Positions 46,669 to 55,684 of a stretch of DNA of 64,000 bases are shown here, one piece after another (the stretch's first letter is position 1; the number at the start of each line of letters is the position of its first letter). The DNA lies in NCBI GenBank assembly GCA_942492125.1, contig CALODM010000036.1:5203-69202 (forward strand), in the 5' to 3' direction. The position numbers were made by a program, and so were the translations under genes. The notes beneath the pieces were generated by a model. That model did not search any database. It had not been told where the DNA came from and was given only the letters and a program-made list of their open reading frames with translations. The stretch is from BCD1 sp942492125. GTDB lineage: Bacteria > Bacteroidota > Bacteroidia > Chitinophagales > Saprospiraceae.

Positions 46669-47400
46669 ATGGAAAATTCTCATCCATGTGGTCTTTCTCC
46701 AGATGCTGAAGCGCATACCTGCATGAATTGTTGGGCGAAGCAATTGTCATTGCTGCGGGATCTCTCGGAAGAAGAGCTTGAAGTGACCAACAATGGAAGA
46801 CTGTTTGAACAATATGAACCCGGTGAAGTGATTTTTCAGGAAGGCGCGTCTCCAAGAGGCCTTTTTTGCCTTAATTCCGGGAAAGTTAAAATAATTCGTT
46901 CCGGATTGGTGGATAATGATCCGATCATTGCTTTGAAAAAACCCGTTGAATTTATGGGGCTCAAAGCACTTTTTCTGGAGAAAAACCATTCCAGTACTGC
47001 CATAGCCCTGGAACCTTGCAGCGTCTGTATTATTCCCAGGGATGCTTTTCTCTCAGTTGTGAAAAACAATAATGACCTTTCTTTAAAGGTCGTCCAAATG
47101 CTTTCCAGAGAGGTAGAAGATGCCGATAATCGCATGATCAACCTGACCCAGAAACACCTTCGAGGCCGACTCGCCGATGCCCTGCTTTTATTGCTGGATC
47201 GTTTTGGAACCAACAAAGAGGAGGAAACCCTTGCTTCGGAACTCAAAAGGGCCGACCTGGCCGCCCTGGCCAATATGACGCCTGCCAATGCCATCCGCAT
47301 TTTATCGGAATTTGCCCAGGAGGAAATTATTGAGGTTGACCGACGGAAAATCAAACTGCTTGATTTGGATAAGCTTAAGGAGATAAGTGCTTTGGGGTAG
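46669..47400 (+). CDS. Crp/Fnr-family transcriptional regulator with cysteine-rich N-terminus
   Basis: The 243-residue protein has an N-terminal cysteine set (C7, C18, C21 in HPCGLSPDAEAHTCMNCW), a cyclic-nucleotide-binding-like beta roll (about 45-125, FEQYEPGEVIFQEGASPRGL, FCLNSGKVKIIR), a dimer helix, and a Crp-type helix-turn-helix (ADLAALANMTPANAIRILSE, then IIEVDRRKIKLLD). The N-terminal cysteines recall oxygen-sensing FNR proteins with [4Fe-4S] clusters, but spacing differs from FNR and cluster binding is inferred. In this context it could sense oxygen or redox state. Confidence 0.9.
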   Translation: MENSHPCGLSPDAEAHTCMNCWAKQLSLLRDLSEEELEVTNNGRLFEQYEPGEVIFQEGASPRGLFCLNSGKVKIIRSGLVDNDPIIALKKPVEFMGLKALFLEKNHSSTAIALEPCSVCIIPRDAFLSVVKNNNDLSLKVVQMLSREVEDADNRMINLTQKHLRGRLADALLLLLDRFGTNKEEETLASELKRADLAALANMTPANAIRILSEFAQEEIIEVDRRKIKLLDLDKLKEISALG

Positions 47401-47449
47401 TTTTCAGTTTTCAGTTTTCAGTTTTCAGTTTTCAGTTTTCAGTCTTCAG
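47401..47449 (+). repeat. 7-bp tandem repeat (TTTTCAG)
   Basis: Six perfect TTTTCAG units and one TCTTCAG variant follow directly after the stop codon of the Crp/Fnr gene. Slippage-prone simple sequence; it is non-coding here. Confidence 0.9.
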
Positions 47450-47976
47450 TGTCGGTTTTGGGTTGATGCCGCTTGAAACTTCCGGCCTGATTGGTTCAGA
47501 ATGTTGCACTGCTCCATTTAAATAACCAACTCCTTAAAACCGTTCCTCGTCCACCGTTCCTCGTCCACCGTTCGTCCACCGTTCCTCGTCCACCGTTCCT
47601 CGTCCACCGTTCCTCGTCCACCGTTCCTCGTCCACCGTTCCTCGTCTACCGTTCCTCGTCCACCGTTCCTCGTCCACCGTTCCTCGTCCACCGTTCCTCG
47701 TCCACCGTTCCTCGTCCACCGTTCCTCGTCCACCGGCCAATTCGTGTTGTACAACATATTTTGATTTATTGAATTTAATGCCAATTTACCGTTCTTTGTA
47801 ACCTGAGAGGTTTTACTTATTTGCTTTGGGGAAGCCATGTTTTCCCGATCCGAATGGCTGCCAAAGTTCAGGCATATGCATACCCATTCTTTCATATTTC
47901 CATTAAAATTTCATTTGCAGATAATCCCGGTTTATTGACCGGGCCATTGACAATTACATACTCAAATTATTATCCT
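47450..47976. other. Intergenic region around the minisatellite
   Basis: Holds the 14-bp array and about 240 bp of upstream sequence of the peroxidase gene. Nothing else was recognised; an in-frame ATG at 47821 would add 52 residues before the true signal peptide. Confidence 0.5.
47541..47733. repeat. 14-bp minisatellite, 14 units
   Basis: The unit is CGTTCCTCGTCCAC, with thirteen units of 14 bp (the eighth has CTAC in place of CCAC) and one shortened 11-bp unit at 47569-47579. Frames on both strands are open through the array, giving Val/Pro/Arg-rich or Asp/Glu/Arg-rich translations without start signals, and I do not call them genes. Copy number is likely to vary between strains. Confidence 0.95.
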
Positions 47977-49890
47977 ATGAAAAAAAAATTACTACTCTTA
48001 ATCGTTATGATCTTTGGTTTGGGTGTAACCAATACGCCGGCTCAGGAGATCCGCACTTATGACGGATACGGAAATAACTTTCAACATCCTGAATGGGGTG
48101 CTGTTGGAACCCCTCAATTATTTTTGACAACAAACGGATTCGCAGACCAGGTGTCGGAACCCGGCGGATATGATCGTCCCAATGCAAGACATATCAGTAA
48201 CCAGATTTTTAACCAGGATGGTGTTCTGTCAGATGTGTTGGAGTTGAGTGACTATGCTTTCATATGGGGGCAATTCATCGATCATGACATTACCCTGGTG
48301 ATGGAAACGGAAGAAGAGGTGATCGATGTGACTATTCCGGAAGGTGATCCCTATTTTGATCCACTGGGAACTGGGAATAAGATAATGCACGTTAAGCGTT
48401 CCGTTTTTTCGGAAGATTCTGGTACTGACCCTGGAAATCCACGGGCCTTTCCCAATGCTATTTCAGCCTTTATTGATGGTTCTGCCGTTTATGGTTCAGA
48501 TGAGGAGCGCGCCACTTGGTTGCGAACCTTTGAAAATGGTAAACTAAAGGTATCAGCCGGAAACATGTTGCCTTATAATACGACCACCAATGAGGCAGGC
48601 AGTCCGGTAGATCCCTATGCTCCTTTTATGGCCATGGTGAACCCTTACCTGTCCCGCTGGTTTGTGGCCGGGGATTTTCGTGCTAATGAAAATGTAAACC
48701 TGACGGTTTTTCACACATTATGGGTTCGGGAACACAACAGGGTTTGTGATGAACTGACCGAGGAACATCCGGGCTGGGATGATGAACAGATTTACCAGCG
48801 TGCCCGCAGAATCATCGGTGCCAAGATCCAGGCGATTGTATACGAGGAATGGTTACCTACCCTGGGGGTACACCTTCCCGAATACACCGGTTACGATGCA
48901 CTGGTCAACCCAGGCATCATGAATGTTTTTTCCGTAGCAGCTTATCGCTACGGACACACTGTGGTGAACAGCACTATTGTCCGGATGAATAATGAAGGGA
49001 ACCTCATCCCCGCTGGTAATATATTATTGAGAAACGCCTTTTTTAATCCGATTATCCTGGTGGAAAGTGGTGGTTTAGATCCTTTCCTCATCGGTATGGC
49101 TACCCAGGTGGAGCAGGATTTTGATTGTAAAATAGTTCATGATCTCAGAAATTTTCTTTTTGGTCCTCCGGGATTTGGCGGACTTGACCTTGCAGTGTTG
49201 AATATTACCCGTGGCCGGGAACGAGGGCTGACGGATTACAATACCATTCGGACCAATTTTGGATTGCCGGCTTTGGAAGGATTTCACGAATTGAGTTCCA
49301 ACCCCTGGCAGAATCAGGTTTTTGAAAGTGTTTTCGGAGATATAAACAAAATTGATCCATGGGTTGGAATGCTTGCGGAAGATCATATGGAAAGCGCTCT
49401 TTTTGGAGAAACGGTTATGACCATTATGAAACGCCAATTCAGATCCTTACGGGACGGGGACCGTTTTTATTATGAAAATGATCCGGCCTTCAGTGAAGCA
49501 GAAAGACAGGAAATCAAACAGACCCGCTTCAAAGATATCATCATGGCCAATACAGGCGTGGAAGCCATGCAGGACAATGTATTCCTCATGACACCACACG
49601 GAGTGACCGCCTTGCACAATACTGCCGAAGAACCGACGGTAGAGATTGCTGCCTACCCTAATCCGGTAACGGAAAAGCTATTCATCAACTTTTCCTCTCA
49701 GACCATGGGGGAAGTGGTGCTGCAGGTCACTGATCTGAAAGGAGTTGTTCTGGAGGAGAAAACAGTAGATGTTAACGAAGGCATGAATACGGTTGAATTT
49801 GAACTGGATAAGCAATTGCCTAATGGTGTTTATCTGGTAAGCTTGATACAAGAAGGAAAGATCGGACGTCAGAGGATATTCAAAAATTAA
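47977..49890 (+). CDS. T9SS-exported animal-type heme peroxidase
   Basis: I start at MKKKLLLLIVMIFGLGVTNT (47977), giving a signal peptide. The 637-residue protein matches the animal heme peroxidase (peroxidase-cyclooxygenase) superfamily. The distal His is in AFIWGQFIDHDITL (about residue 100), with a calcium-type loop in RSVFSEDSGTDPGNPRAFPN, the catalytic-Arg region in TLWVREHNRVCDEL and the proximal His in FSVAAYRYGHTVVNSTIV (about 330). LDLAVLNITRGRERGLTDYN is a strong family signature. The C-terminal 75 residues form a T9SS sorting domain (AAYPNPVTEKLFINF to QRIFKN). Family members oxidise halides or phenols with hydrogen peroxide; the substrate here is unknown. Export is to the cell surface or medium. 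A terminator follows. Confidence 0.93.
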   Translation: MKKKLLLLIVMIFGLGVTNTPAQEIRTYDGYGNNFQHPEWGAVGTPQLFLTTNGFADQVSEPGGYDRPNARHISNQIFNQDGVLSDVLELSDYAFIWGQFIDHDITLVMETEEEVIDVTIPEGDPYFDPLGTGNKIMHVKRSVFSEDSGTDPGNPRAFPNAISAFIDGSAVYGSDEERATWLRTFENGKLKVSAGNMLPYNTTTNEAGSPVDPYAPFMAMVNPYLSRWFVAGDFRANENVNLTVFHTLWVREHNRVCDELTEEHPGWDDEQIYQRARRIIGAKIQAIVYEEWLPTLGVHLPEYTGYDALVNPGIMNVFSVAAYRYGHTVVNSTIVRMNNEGNLIPAGNILLRNAFFNPIILVESGGLDPFLIGMATQVEQDFDCKIVHDLRNFLFGPPGFGGLDLAVLNITRGRERGLTDYNTIRTNFGLPALEGFHELSSNPWQNQVFESVFGDINKIDPWVGMLAEDHMESALFGETVMTIMKRQFRSLRDGDRFYYENDPAFSEAERQEIKQTRFKDIIMANTGVEAMQDNVFLMTPHGVTALHNTAEEPTVEIAAYPNPVTEKLFINFSSQTMGEVVLQVTDLKGVVLEEKTVDVNEGMNTVEFELDKQLPNGVYLVSLIQEGKIGRQRIFKN

Positions 49891-49911
49891 ATGCTTGTAT
49901 TCATTATTTAA

Positions 49912-49949
49912 AAAGGCAGACTTCCTGTTGGAGGCCTGCCTTTCCTTTT
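49912..49949 (+). terminator. Hairpin terminator after the peroxidase
   Basis: AAAGGCAG / CTGCCTTT (49912-49919 with 49936-49943) followed by CCTTTTG. The T run is short, and convergence with the gene ending at 49974 fits a shared terminator. Confidence 0.65.
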
Positions 49950-49973
49950 GTCGGGTGATTTCTGAATGGACTC

Positions 49974-51290
49974 CTAATCCAATTCAATATTGCCTTCGTA
50001 GGCTTTAATTTTGATCAATGGACTATTGTCCGTGGCTCCTTTGATTTTGCCATTGATGGTGATTTTGGAATTTTTTCGATATAGGTACGGGTATCAAAGC
50101 GATCTTCCGGGTAATCGATGTCTGTGTATTGCATATCTCCATCCAGGCGATATTTTACTGACGAAGGGATGCCTACCTCCAGGTTGGTATATTTACTTTC
50201 AAAATCAATGCCCGAAAATCCTTCTCCTACGCTTCCTACTTTAATGAACCCTTCGTAGGTATTAGCCTTAATGCCTCCTTCCAGTTTTTCGGTCTTGAAG
50301 TTGCTGTATTTCCCGTTTTGGACGGTCAGGTTACCAATGCTGATAGCATTTACATCCGTTTCGTAGGCACTTTCCAGGTTCATATCGTCAATGTGATCAA
50401 TATTGATACAGCCGTATTTGTTTTGTCCTTTGATGGATTTACCTTTTTGGGCAGTAAAGCAACCTTCGTACATATTGATATTGGCTGTACCAAATTCTGT
50501 GGCGGTAAAACGGTAATATTTGCTATTGAGTTCCGAGGTGGCCTTTGATAAGTCCGGCTTCGCCTTTGCCTTCATAGGCATCGACAACAAGGCTCTGGAT
50601 GCTTCCAAGGGTCCAGCGGCTGTATTTGCTGTTGATGTTGGCTTGTTTTCCGTTCCCCATATTCAAACTGCATTCATACAGTTCAATTTTTGCCTGGTTG
50701 AAATTACCGACTTCTGCCTGGCTGTATTTTAGAGAGAGGTTGAGTTGGCCGTTGACATTTTTGGCGTTTAGCTGCCCTTCGTATAATTCCACCTCCAGGT
50801 CGTGATCCAAACTGTTGATTATCTTAATTTTATCGTATTTGTTTTTTAATTTAAGGTATTCGATTTTAGGGATTTTGACGACCATATTGATCTTCAGTTT
50901 GCTTATGTTTTTGATTTTGGTACCATCGCCAAATCTAAGGCTGATGGACCCAAAAGTTTGATTCCAGCTTTTGATATCAAAATCTGTCTCAATGACAATT
51001 TCATTACCGGCTTCACCGACGCGGACATCAAAATGTTCGAAAACTTCCTTGGCATCGGCTTCGCTGTTGGCATCAAAGGTCAGTGTCGCTTCAAAATGAA
51101 CCTTCCCGTCATTGGAGGCTTCTATTTGCAGGGGCCCGTATTTGTGCAAAACATACATATTGGGTTTGGCATCCAGTGTTTTGCTGATGGTCTTGGATTT
51201 GTACTCCCTGGCAAAGCCGGGGACCTGCAGTAATAACATCAGGATCAGGAGCCCCGGGAATTTAAATTTGAATTTCACGTTTCTTCTCAT
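49974..51290 (-). CDS. Secreted DUF4097/DUF2807-like beta-helix protein, two frame breaks
   Basis: I start at MRRNVKFKFKFPGLLILMLL (51290), which gives a signal peptide; it overlaps the upstream gene's end by 29 bp. Repeating strands with the pattern LELYEGQLNAKNVNGQLNLS and NINMYEGCFTAQKGKSIKG make a right-handed, GIN-like head of the DUF4097/DUF2807 family. The frame changes near 50560 and again near 50080; repairing both gives about 435 residues ending KIKAYEGNIELD at 49974. Its position as third gene after a sigma factor and an anti-sigma-like gene suggests it is under that sigma factor's control. Function unknown. Confidence 0.7.
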
Positions 51291-51804
51291 GGCGTTTGCT
51301 TTTTTGATATTCGTTTGATAATCTTTCCAGAATCTGGATTTTTCTTTCATAATATTTCATAAGGGCATTGACGACCCTTTCATTTTTTGAATATTGGGGG
51401 AGATCTTCGAGCGTAGTGGCCTTCATTTCCTCAAGCGTGTTTAATTCGTCGAGTATCTCTTCAAACAAGAATTGATCAAGGCTGTCAAAGGGGATATTGG
51501 CTTCTTTCAGGGCAATGGTTTGGCGGTAGTTGTCTTCCATTTCCAACAACTCGGGATAAAACATTGCCAGAGAAGATTCCTCCTGATTTTGCTGATCCAT
51601 GAACAACCAAACCGCAAACCCGCCAAGCAGCATAAAGGAAGCTGCAATGGCTATCTTTCGGATACCGATGACAATGGCACTCCGCCTTTGCTTTTGACCG
51701 GGAATGTTTGGAGCTATCTCCTCCCACATACCCTGGAAATCCGGTGTTTCCACCTTGTCAAGCGCATCCCGGTTTTTAATAATATGTTTTTCTAAAGGAT
51801 CCAT
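51262..51804 (-). CDS. Single-pass membrane protein, anti-sigma-like
   Basis: The 180-residue protein has a cytoplasmic N-terminal segment (about 1-48), one membrane helix (about 50-67, IAIAASFMLLGGFAVWLFMD), and a helical, coiled-coil-like periplasmic part (DNYRQTIALKEANIPFDSLD, LEEMKATTLEDLPQYSKNER). It lies 130 bp after the ECF sigma factor gene, so an anti-sigma role is plausible although no zinc motif is seen. Confidence 0.65.
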   Translation of the reverse strand: MDPLEKHIIKNRDALDKVETPDFQGMWEEIAPNIPGQKQRRSAIVIGIRKIAIAASFMLLGGFAVWLFMDQQNQEESSLAMFYPELLEMEDNYRQTIALKEANIPFDSLDQFLFEEILDELNTLEEMKATTLEDLPQYSKNERVVNALMKYYERKIQILERLSNEYQKSKRHEKKREIQI

Positions 51805-51936
51805 GTTTTTTGTTTTAGTTGTTCAAGGGGTGTTTTATAAGTTTTTATGTCTGCGATAAAATTAAACTGACAATTTTATTCGCGTAAGTAAATGATAATC
51901 AACACTTTTTAATTCTGCACTCTGCATCCTACACTT

Positions 51937-52483
51937 TTAATTTTTCATTCCCCGCAGTGTTTCCTGAAGCAGTTGTTTGCCTCTTCTGTATTGGGTTTTT
52001 GAGGTTGATTCGGTAATGCCGAGGATTTGGGCAATTTCCTTATGCTGATACCCTTCCAGTAAAAAGAGGGGAAAGTACTGCCCGGGAGCCGTCCGGTAAA
52101 GCTTTTATCGCGTTGTGGATGGTTTTCATGTTTATATTGTGCACTTCCTCTTTTTCCATCGGTGTTTCATTCAGGTTGTCGTCAAAAGGCATGGTTTGGG
52201 TTCGCTGGGCCTTCCGGAGAAAATTAAGTGCCGTGTTGATGGTTATTCTTTTTATCCAGGCTCCCAGGGTTGAATCTTTCCGAAAGGAGTACAGGTTGTT
52301 AAAAACCTTGATAAAGGACTCCTGGATCACGTCTCTGGCATCCTCGGAATTACCGACCATCCTTACCACCGTGTAGTACATGGCATTGACGTATTTCTTA
52401 TACAATATTTGCTGGCTCGCACTGTGTCCCGCCAGACATTTTTTGATCAGCTTAAGTTCTTCAGACGATACCAGGTTCTTCAA
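51937..52483 (-). CDS. ECF-type RNA polymerase sigma factor, one frame break near the end
   Basis: The frame starts at a TTG (52483); no upstream ATG is in frame. Region 2 is clear (NSEDARDVIQESFIKVFNNL, LGAWIKRITINTALNFLRKA). The frame breaks near 52070 after ALPDGSRAV; in the other frame region 4 continues perfectly as LEGYQHKEIAQILGITESTS, then KTQYRRGKQLLQETLRGMKN, ending at 51937. The intact protein is about 182 residues. It leads an operon with the anti-sigma-like and DUF4097-like genes. Confidence 0.82.
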
Positions 52484-52690
52484 TTTGTCCGTTTAAATTC
52501 GTTTGTTGTACTAAAGATGCCGCGTTTTTTATATAGTTGGAAAATGATGAAAACTTTTTTTGAAAATTTTGATTTCCGGTAATAGTTTTAGGTTATACCG
52601 CTGAGCTGCGCAAAGAAGCGCGGTGTTTCGCAAAGGTTTTCGATTAATGGTTACTCTCTCATGCTATGCGAAACTCGGCGCTAGTAAAAG
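52484..52690. other. Intergenic region left of the IS remnant
   Basis: No gene. It includes CGCAAAGAAGCGCGGTGTTT-type low-complexity sequence and, at 52665-52688, a stretch (TATGCGAAACTCGGCGCTAG then TAAA) that resembles the IS end at 52701 and may be an older partial copy of the same inverted repeat. Confidence 0.45.
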
Positions 52691-53684
52691 GATAAATCGT
52701 ATGCGAATCAAGGGCTAAAGCATTGGCTCAATAATTAGCGGTATAAAAGCAGCTGCTATTTTTCCAAAAATATGTACCAATAGCCACTTTAAGGATCGTA
52801 CTTTTGCAGCCTCATGAAATATCCTGTTTTTTTCGATTATCCAATTGAAAAATGATTTAATGAGCTGTCTAATACTTGACACAGCAACAGAATATAACCG
52901 TCCGCGGCGTCCTCAGTTCTTTCCCTGAGAGCCCGTTGAATCCCATCCTGCATATACAACAGGCGTTGAAAGTTCTCCCTCAGCACTTCTTTTAATAACC
53001 TCTCTATCCTTTTTATCCCTAAAAGCTTTTTGTCCCCAAATACTATTCTGTTGGAGAGTTGTTTCCAAAATGGGGCGTTGAGCACTTAAGTCGTGTTCAG
53101 AGGCTTTACTTAGTTGAAGAAATTCTGGACCAGAGTAATCCTCTAGTGTAAAAGCCTATAGCATGCAGTTTAACCCCATAAAAATGCCTCTTTTTAACTG
53201 AGTTATAACCCTTACCACACAGTTCCAATGCAACTTTTAGCTCGCCTTCGATTGCTACAAGTAATTCATAATCGGATCGAATCAGTAGCTAAAGTATTGG
53301 GAATAATTTTTTCATCAGCCAATTCACAAATCAGGCGATAGACTAAACCAGAAAAACACTCACTAATCGGTTTAGCCGTTCATTGTAAGTCTGATAGGAG
53401 GAATAGATTGGAAACCAACTCAGCCAATGATCACGAATGTAACGATGGACTAGTTTTATCTGAAAGCGTTGTTCAAAACCTACTCCAAATAAATAGGTAG
53501 TTAAAACTTACAATCACTAAATATTAGCTCCGCTCCACTTTTCGTGAAGCGTTGGCAGTGCCATTTGAGTTCTTCTTCGTATACTTGACAGACGTAGAAG
53601 TAAAGTTGAATAAGTTTGAGTTGTTGCATTCACAAACTTACATAAACTTTCTTCTACGTTTTTAGCCCCTGATTCGCATAAATC
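52691..53684 (-). mobile_element. Decayed IS982-family insertion sequence
   Basis: Inverted ends ATGCGAATCAAGGGCTAAA (52701-52719) and its near-complement at 53661-53679 (one mismatch) bracket about 1 kb. Between them, minus-strand frames patched together give an IS982-type transposase from 53629 to 52715: MQQLKLIQLYFYVCQVYEEE, KLVHRYIRDHWLSWFP, VYRLICELADEKIIPNTLAT with the first Asp, KKRHFYGVKLHAIGFYTRGL, the IVFGDKK second Asp, and SFFNWIIEKN near the end. The glutamate expected before SFFNW appears as Lys. At least six frame changes and several substitutions show it is dead. Target-site duplication was not identified. Confidence 0.75.
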
Positions 53685-53783
53685 TTGTAGCTGCACTGAG
53701 TATTGTGGGCTTATGCAAAGTTTTTTAAAAAGGATAAACCGAAACGAGTAACCAGAACCCAGCCACCAGTAACCAAATTCTAT

Positions 53784-53791
53784 TATTTTTG
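53784..53791 (+). promoter_or_regulatory. -7 box for the FAD oxidoreductase
   Basis: TATTTTTG fits TAnnTTTG in the spacer between the IS end and the first recognisable codons of the reductase. Confidence 0.4.
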
Positions 53792-53794
53792 CAA

Positions 53795-55062
53795 CCAAAT
53801 AGAACATTCTGGCAGTGATCGAGACAAGAGAGGGGGGGTAATACGGCTCGGGGTGGAGGGTTATGTATGGAATTGAGCAAGGAACCCCGTGTATTGATGA
53901 TAAGGCCACTTTTCCCGGACCAGGGAAAGTATTTTAGGAGCGGATGGATGCCATCAGCGGTAAGGTAACCACCTTGCTCAACCGCCTTGACCCGGATATT
54001 CTTCAAAGATTTGCTGCGCAGCCGACCCATACCGATGTCTGGGGCATCACTTTTGTCGTACCCAACGGGCGAGCACTCAATATTCCTTTTCAACCCAACT
54101 ATGTCAGAGATCAGAAAAATGCACCCGGCTATATCTGTAAACGCATGGATTTTGATAATTTCTTAATTAAAGAAGTCAAACGGCGGGATAACATTGATTT
54201 TTATGAAGGTATTGAGATCGATCAATATACTCAGTCAACGGATGGCTGGACGGTCGAAAGTGTTGATGGAAGCCTCAAAGTAAAGGGAGAGATTCTGGTG
54301 ATTGCCAATGGAGCACATGCTGCCTTCACCCGTAAAATTGCCGGTATTGAAAAAGACAATGCCCATTATGCCGGGGCCGTAAGAGCCTACTTCAAAGGTG
54401 TCAAAGACTTGAAAAAGGATAACTTTATCGAGTTGCACTTCCTCAAAGAATTGACACCGGGGTATTTCTGGGTTTTCCCACTTCCTGATGGAAATGCCAA
54501 CGTTGGTCTTGGTATGCGAAGTGATTTCATTAAAAAACGTTCTGTAAACTTAAAAAAATCCTTTTTTGAGATTGTAAATTCCCACCCTGAATTTTCCAAA
54601 AGATTTGAAAATGCGGAAATGATCGGTAAGCTGGAAGGTTACGGACTACCTTTGGGTTCCAAATCAAGACATATTTCAGGAGAACGGTTTATGCTGGTAG
54701 GAGATGCCGGTCATCTGGTGGATCCCTTGACAGGGGAGGGGATCGGTCATGCCTTTTACAGTGGCTTCATCGCTGCGGAGCAGGCCAGGGATTGTTTTGC
54801 CCAAAATGATTTTTCAGAAGAATACATGAAGGCTTACGATGTGAGGGTCGCCCGTGTGTTGGGTTCCGAAATGAAACTGAGTTACCGCCTGCAAACCCTC
54901 ATGCGCATCGTCCCTGTAGTTAATCTTTTGGGAACCATCGTTGCCGGCAATCAGAAGTTCCTCGATACCCTTTCCAGGATGTACAACGACTTCGATCTGA
55001 GAGGTCAGTTGGTCAAGCCTTTTTTTTGGGTAAAGATGTTGTTTGGTAAGCGGAAGGGATGA
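53795..55062 (+). pseudogene. FAD-dependent oxidoreductase (geranylgeranyl-reductase-like) with corrupted N-terminus
   Basis: From 53944 the frame DAISGKVTTLLNRLDPDILQ is intact to 55062 and shows the family's FAD motif VGDAGHLVDPLTGEGIGHAF (about 80% along). Immediately upstream, the usual dinucleotide-fold start can be seen only in pieces spread over frames: ILAVI (near 53805), GGGLCMELSK and VLMI (53840-53890), KATFP (53905), and an out-of-place TAG at 53935. So the GxGxxG part and KVCGDA junction are lost to indels and substitutions. The intact protein would be about 420 residues and reduce isoprenoid or related substrates with a flavin. It lies 110 bp from the IS982 end, where sequence quality is poor. 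Confidence 0.65.
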
Positions 55063-55684
55063 GTCATGGAAGCTCTAGTTAACAGTAAATATTTTAATTT
55101 TAACTAATTTAATATTCATTCCTATTAATTCTTTGTTCAAAAAGAAAAAAGCCTTATTCAGAAGGAGTGGGTTTTTTGTTAGGATATTTTTTCGTATTTT
55201 GTGATTATGTCATTTGCTACGATAATAGCAGGCTTTTTTGGGGATTAATCTTTTGGTTTTTACAGCAAAAGAGCACATTAGAATTGTTTTGTCTGAGTAA
55301 ATTGTGATAAACCATTTATATCATAATTTTTCATAACTAATTAGTGCTAGAAAACGATTCATTTAGTTTTGAGCAATCAACGATTATCAGGCACATCTCA
55401 AATTAAAGAATTTGGTTTTTTTTCTTTTCGTTGGACGATTTTCTTGTGACTTTAGGATTTAAAAACCAATGTGTTATATACTATTTAGAGTGTAATTTAG
55501 ACTTTCGTATAACTCCTAGACTTCTTGACTTTAGTAGTCATAACGATTTAAATTTTGGGTTTGAGCCAGTCTCTTATTCCTGGTTTCAGGCCATTTTCTC
55601 CTCGGCAGCAGATTTTAGGAATCTGTAAAAAGGAGTACGTTTATTCGTTTAAAGTTTAATTTCGAATAAGTATAATTTGAACCG
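55063..55684. other. Intergenic region without a recognised gene
   Basis: 622 bp, AT-rich. A frame of 65 codons at 55431-55628 has no homology-like features and is not called. Near the right end, TATAATTTGAAC (about 55670) may be the promoter of the LytTR gene. Confidence 0.5.

Noticed and set aside
47401..47733. CRISPR array
   Set aside because: The repeats are 7 bp and 14 bp directly adjoining units with no unique spacers, and no cas genes are present.
47491..47895. Open frames of 68-125 codons on both strands through the minisatellite
   Set aside because: They exist only because a 14-bp unit without stops is repeated; there is no promoter, ribosome site or complex protein content.
52837..53909. 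Separate small hypothetical genes on the minus strand
   Set aside because: They are out-of-frame pieces of the IS982 remnant and its flank, not independent genes.
55431..55628. 65-codon frame before the LytTR gene
   Set aside because: AT-rich, no recognisable features and no ribosome-binding or promoter evidence.
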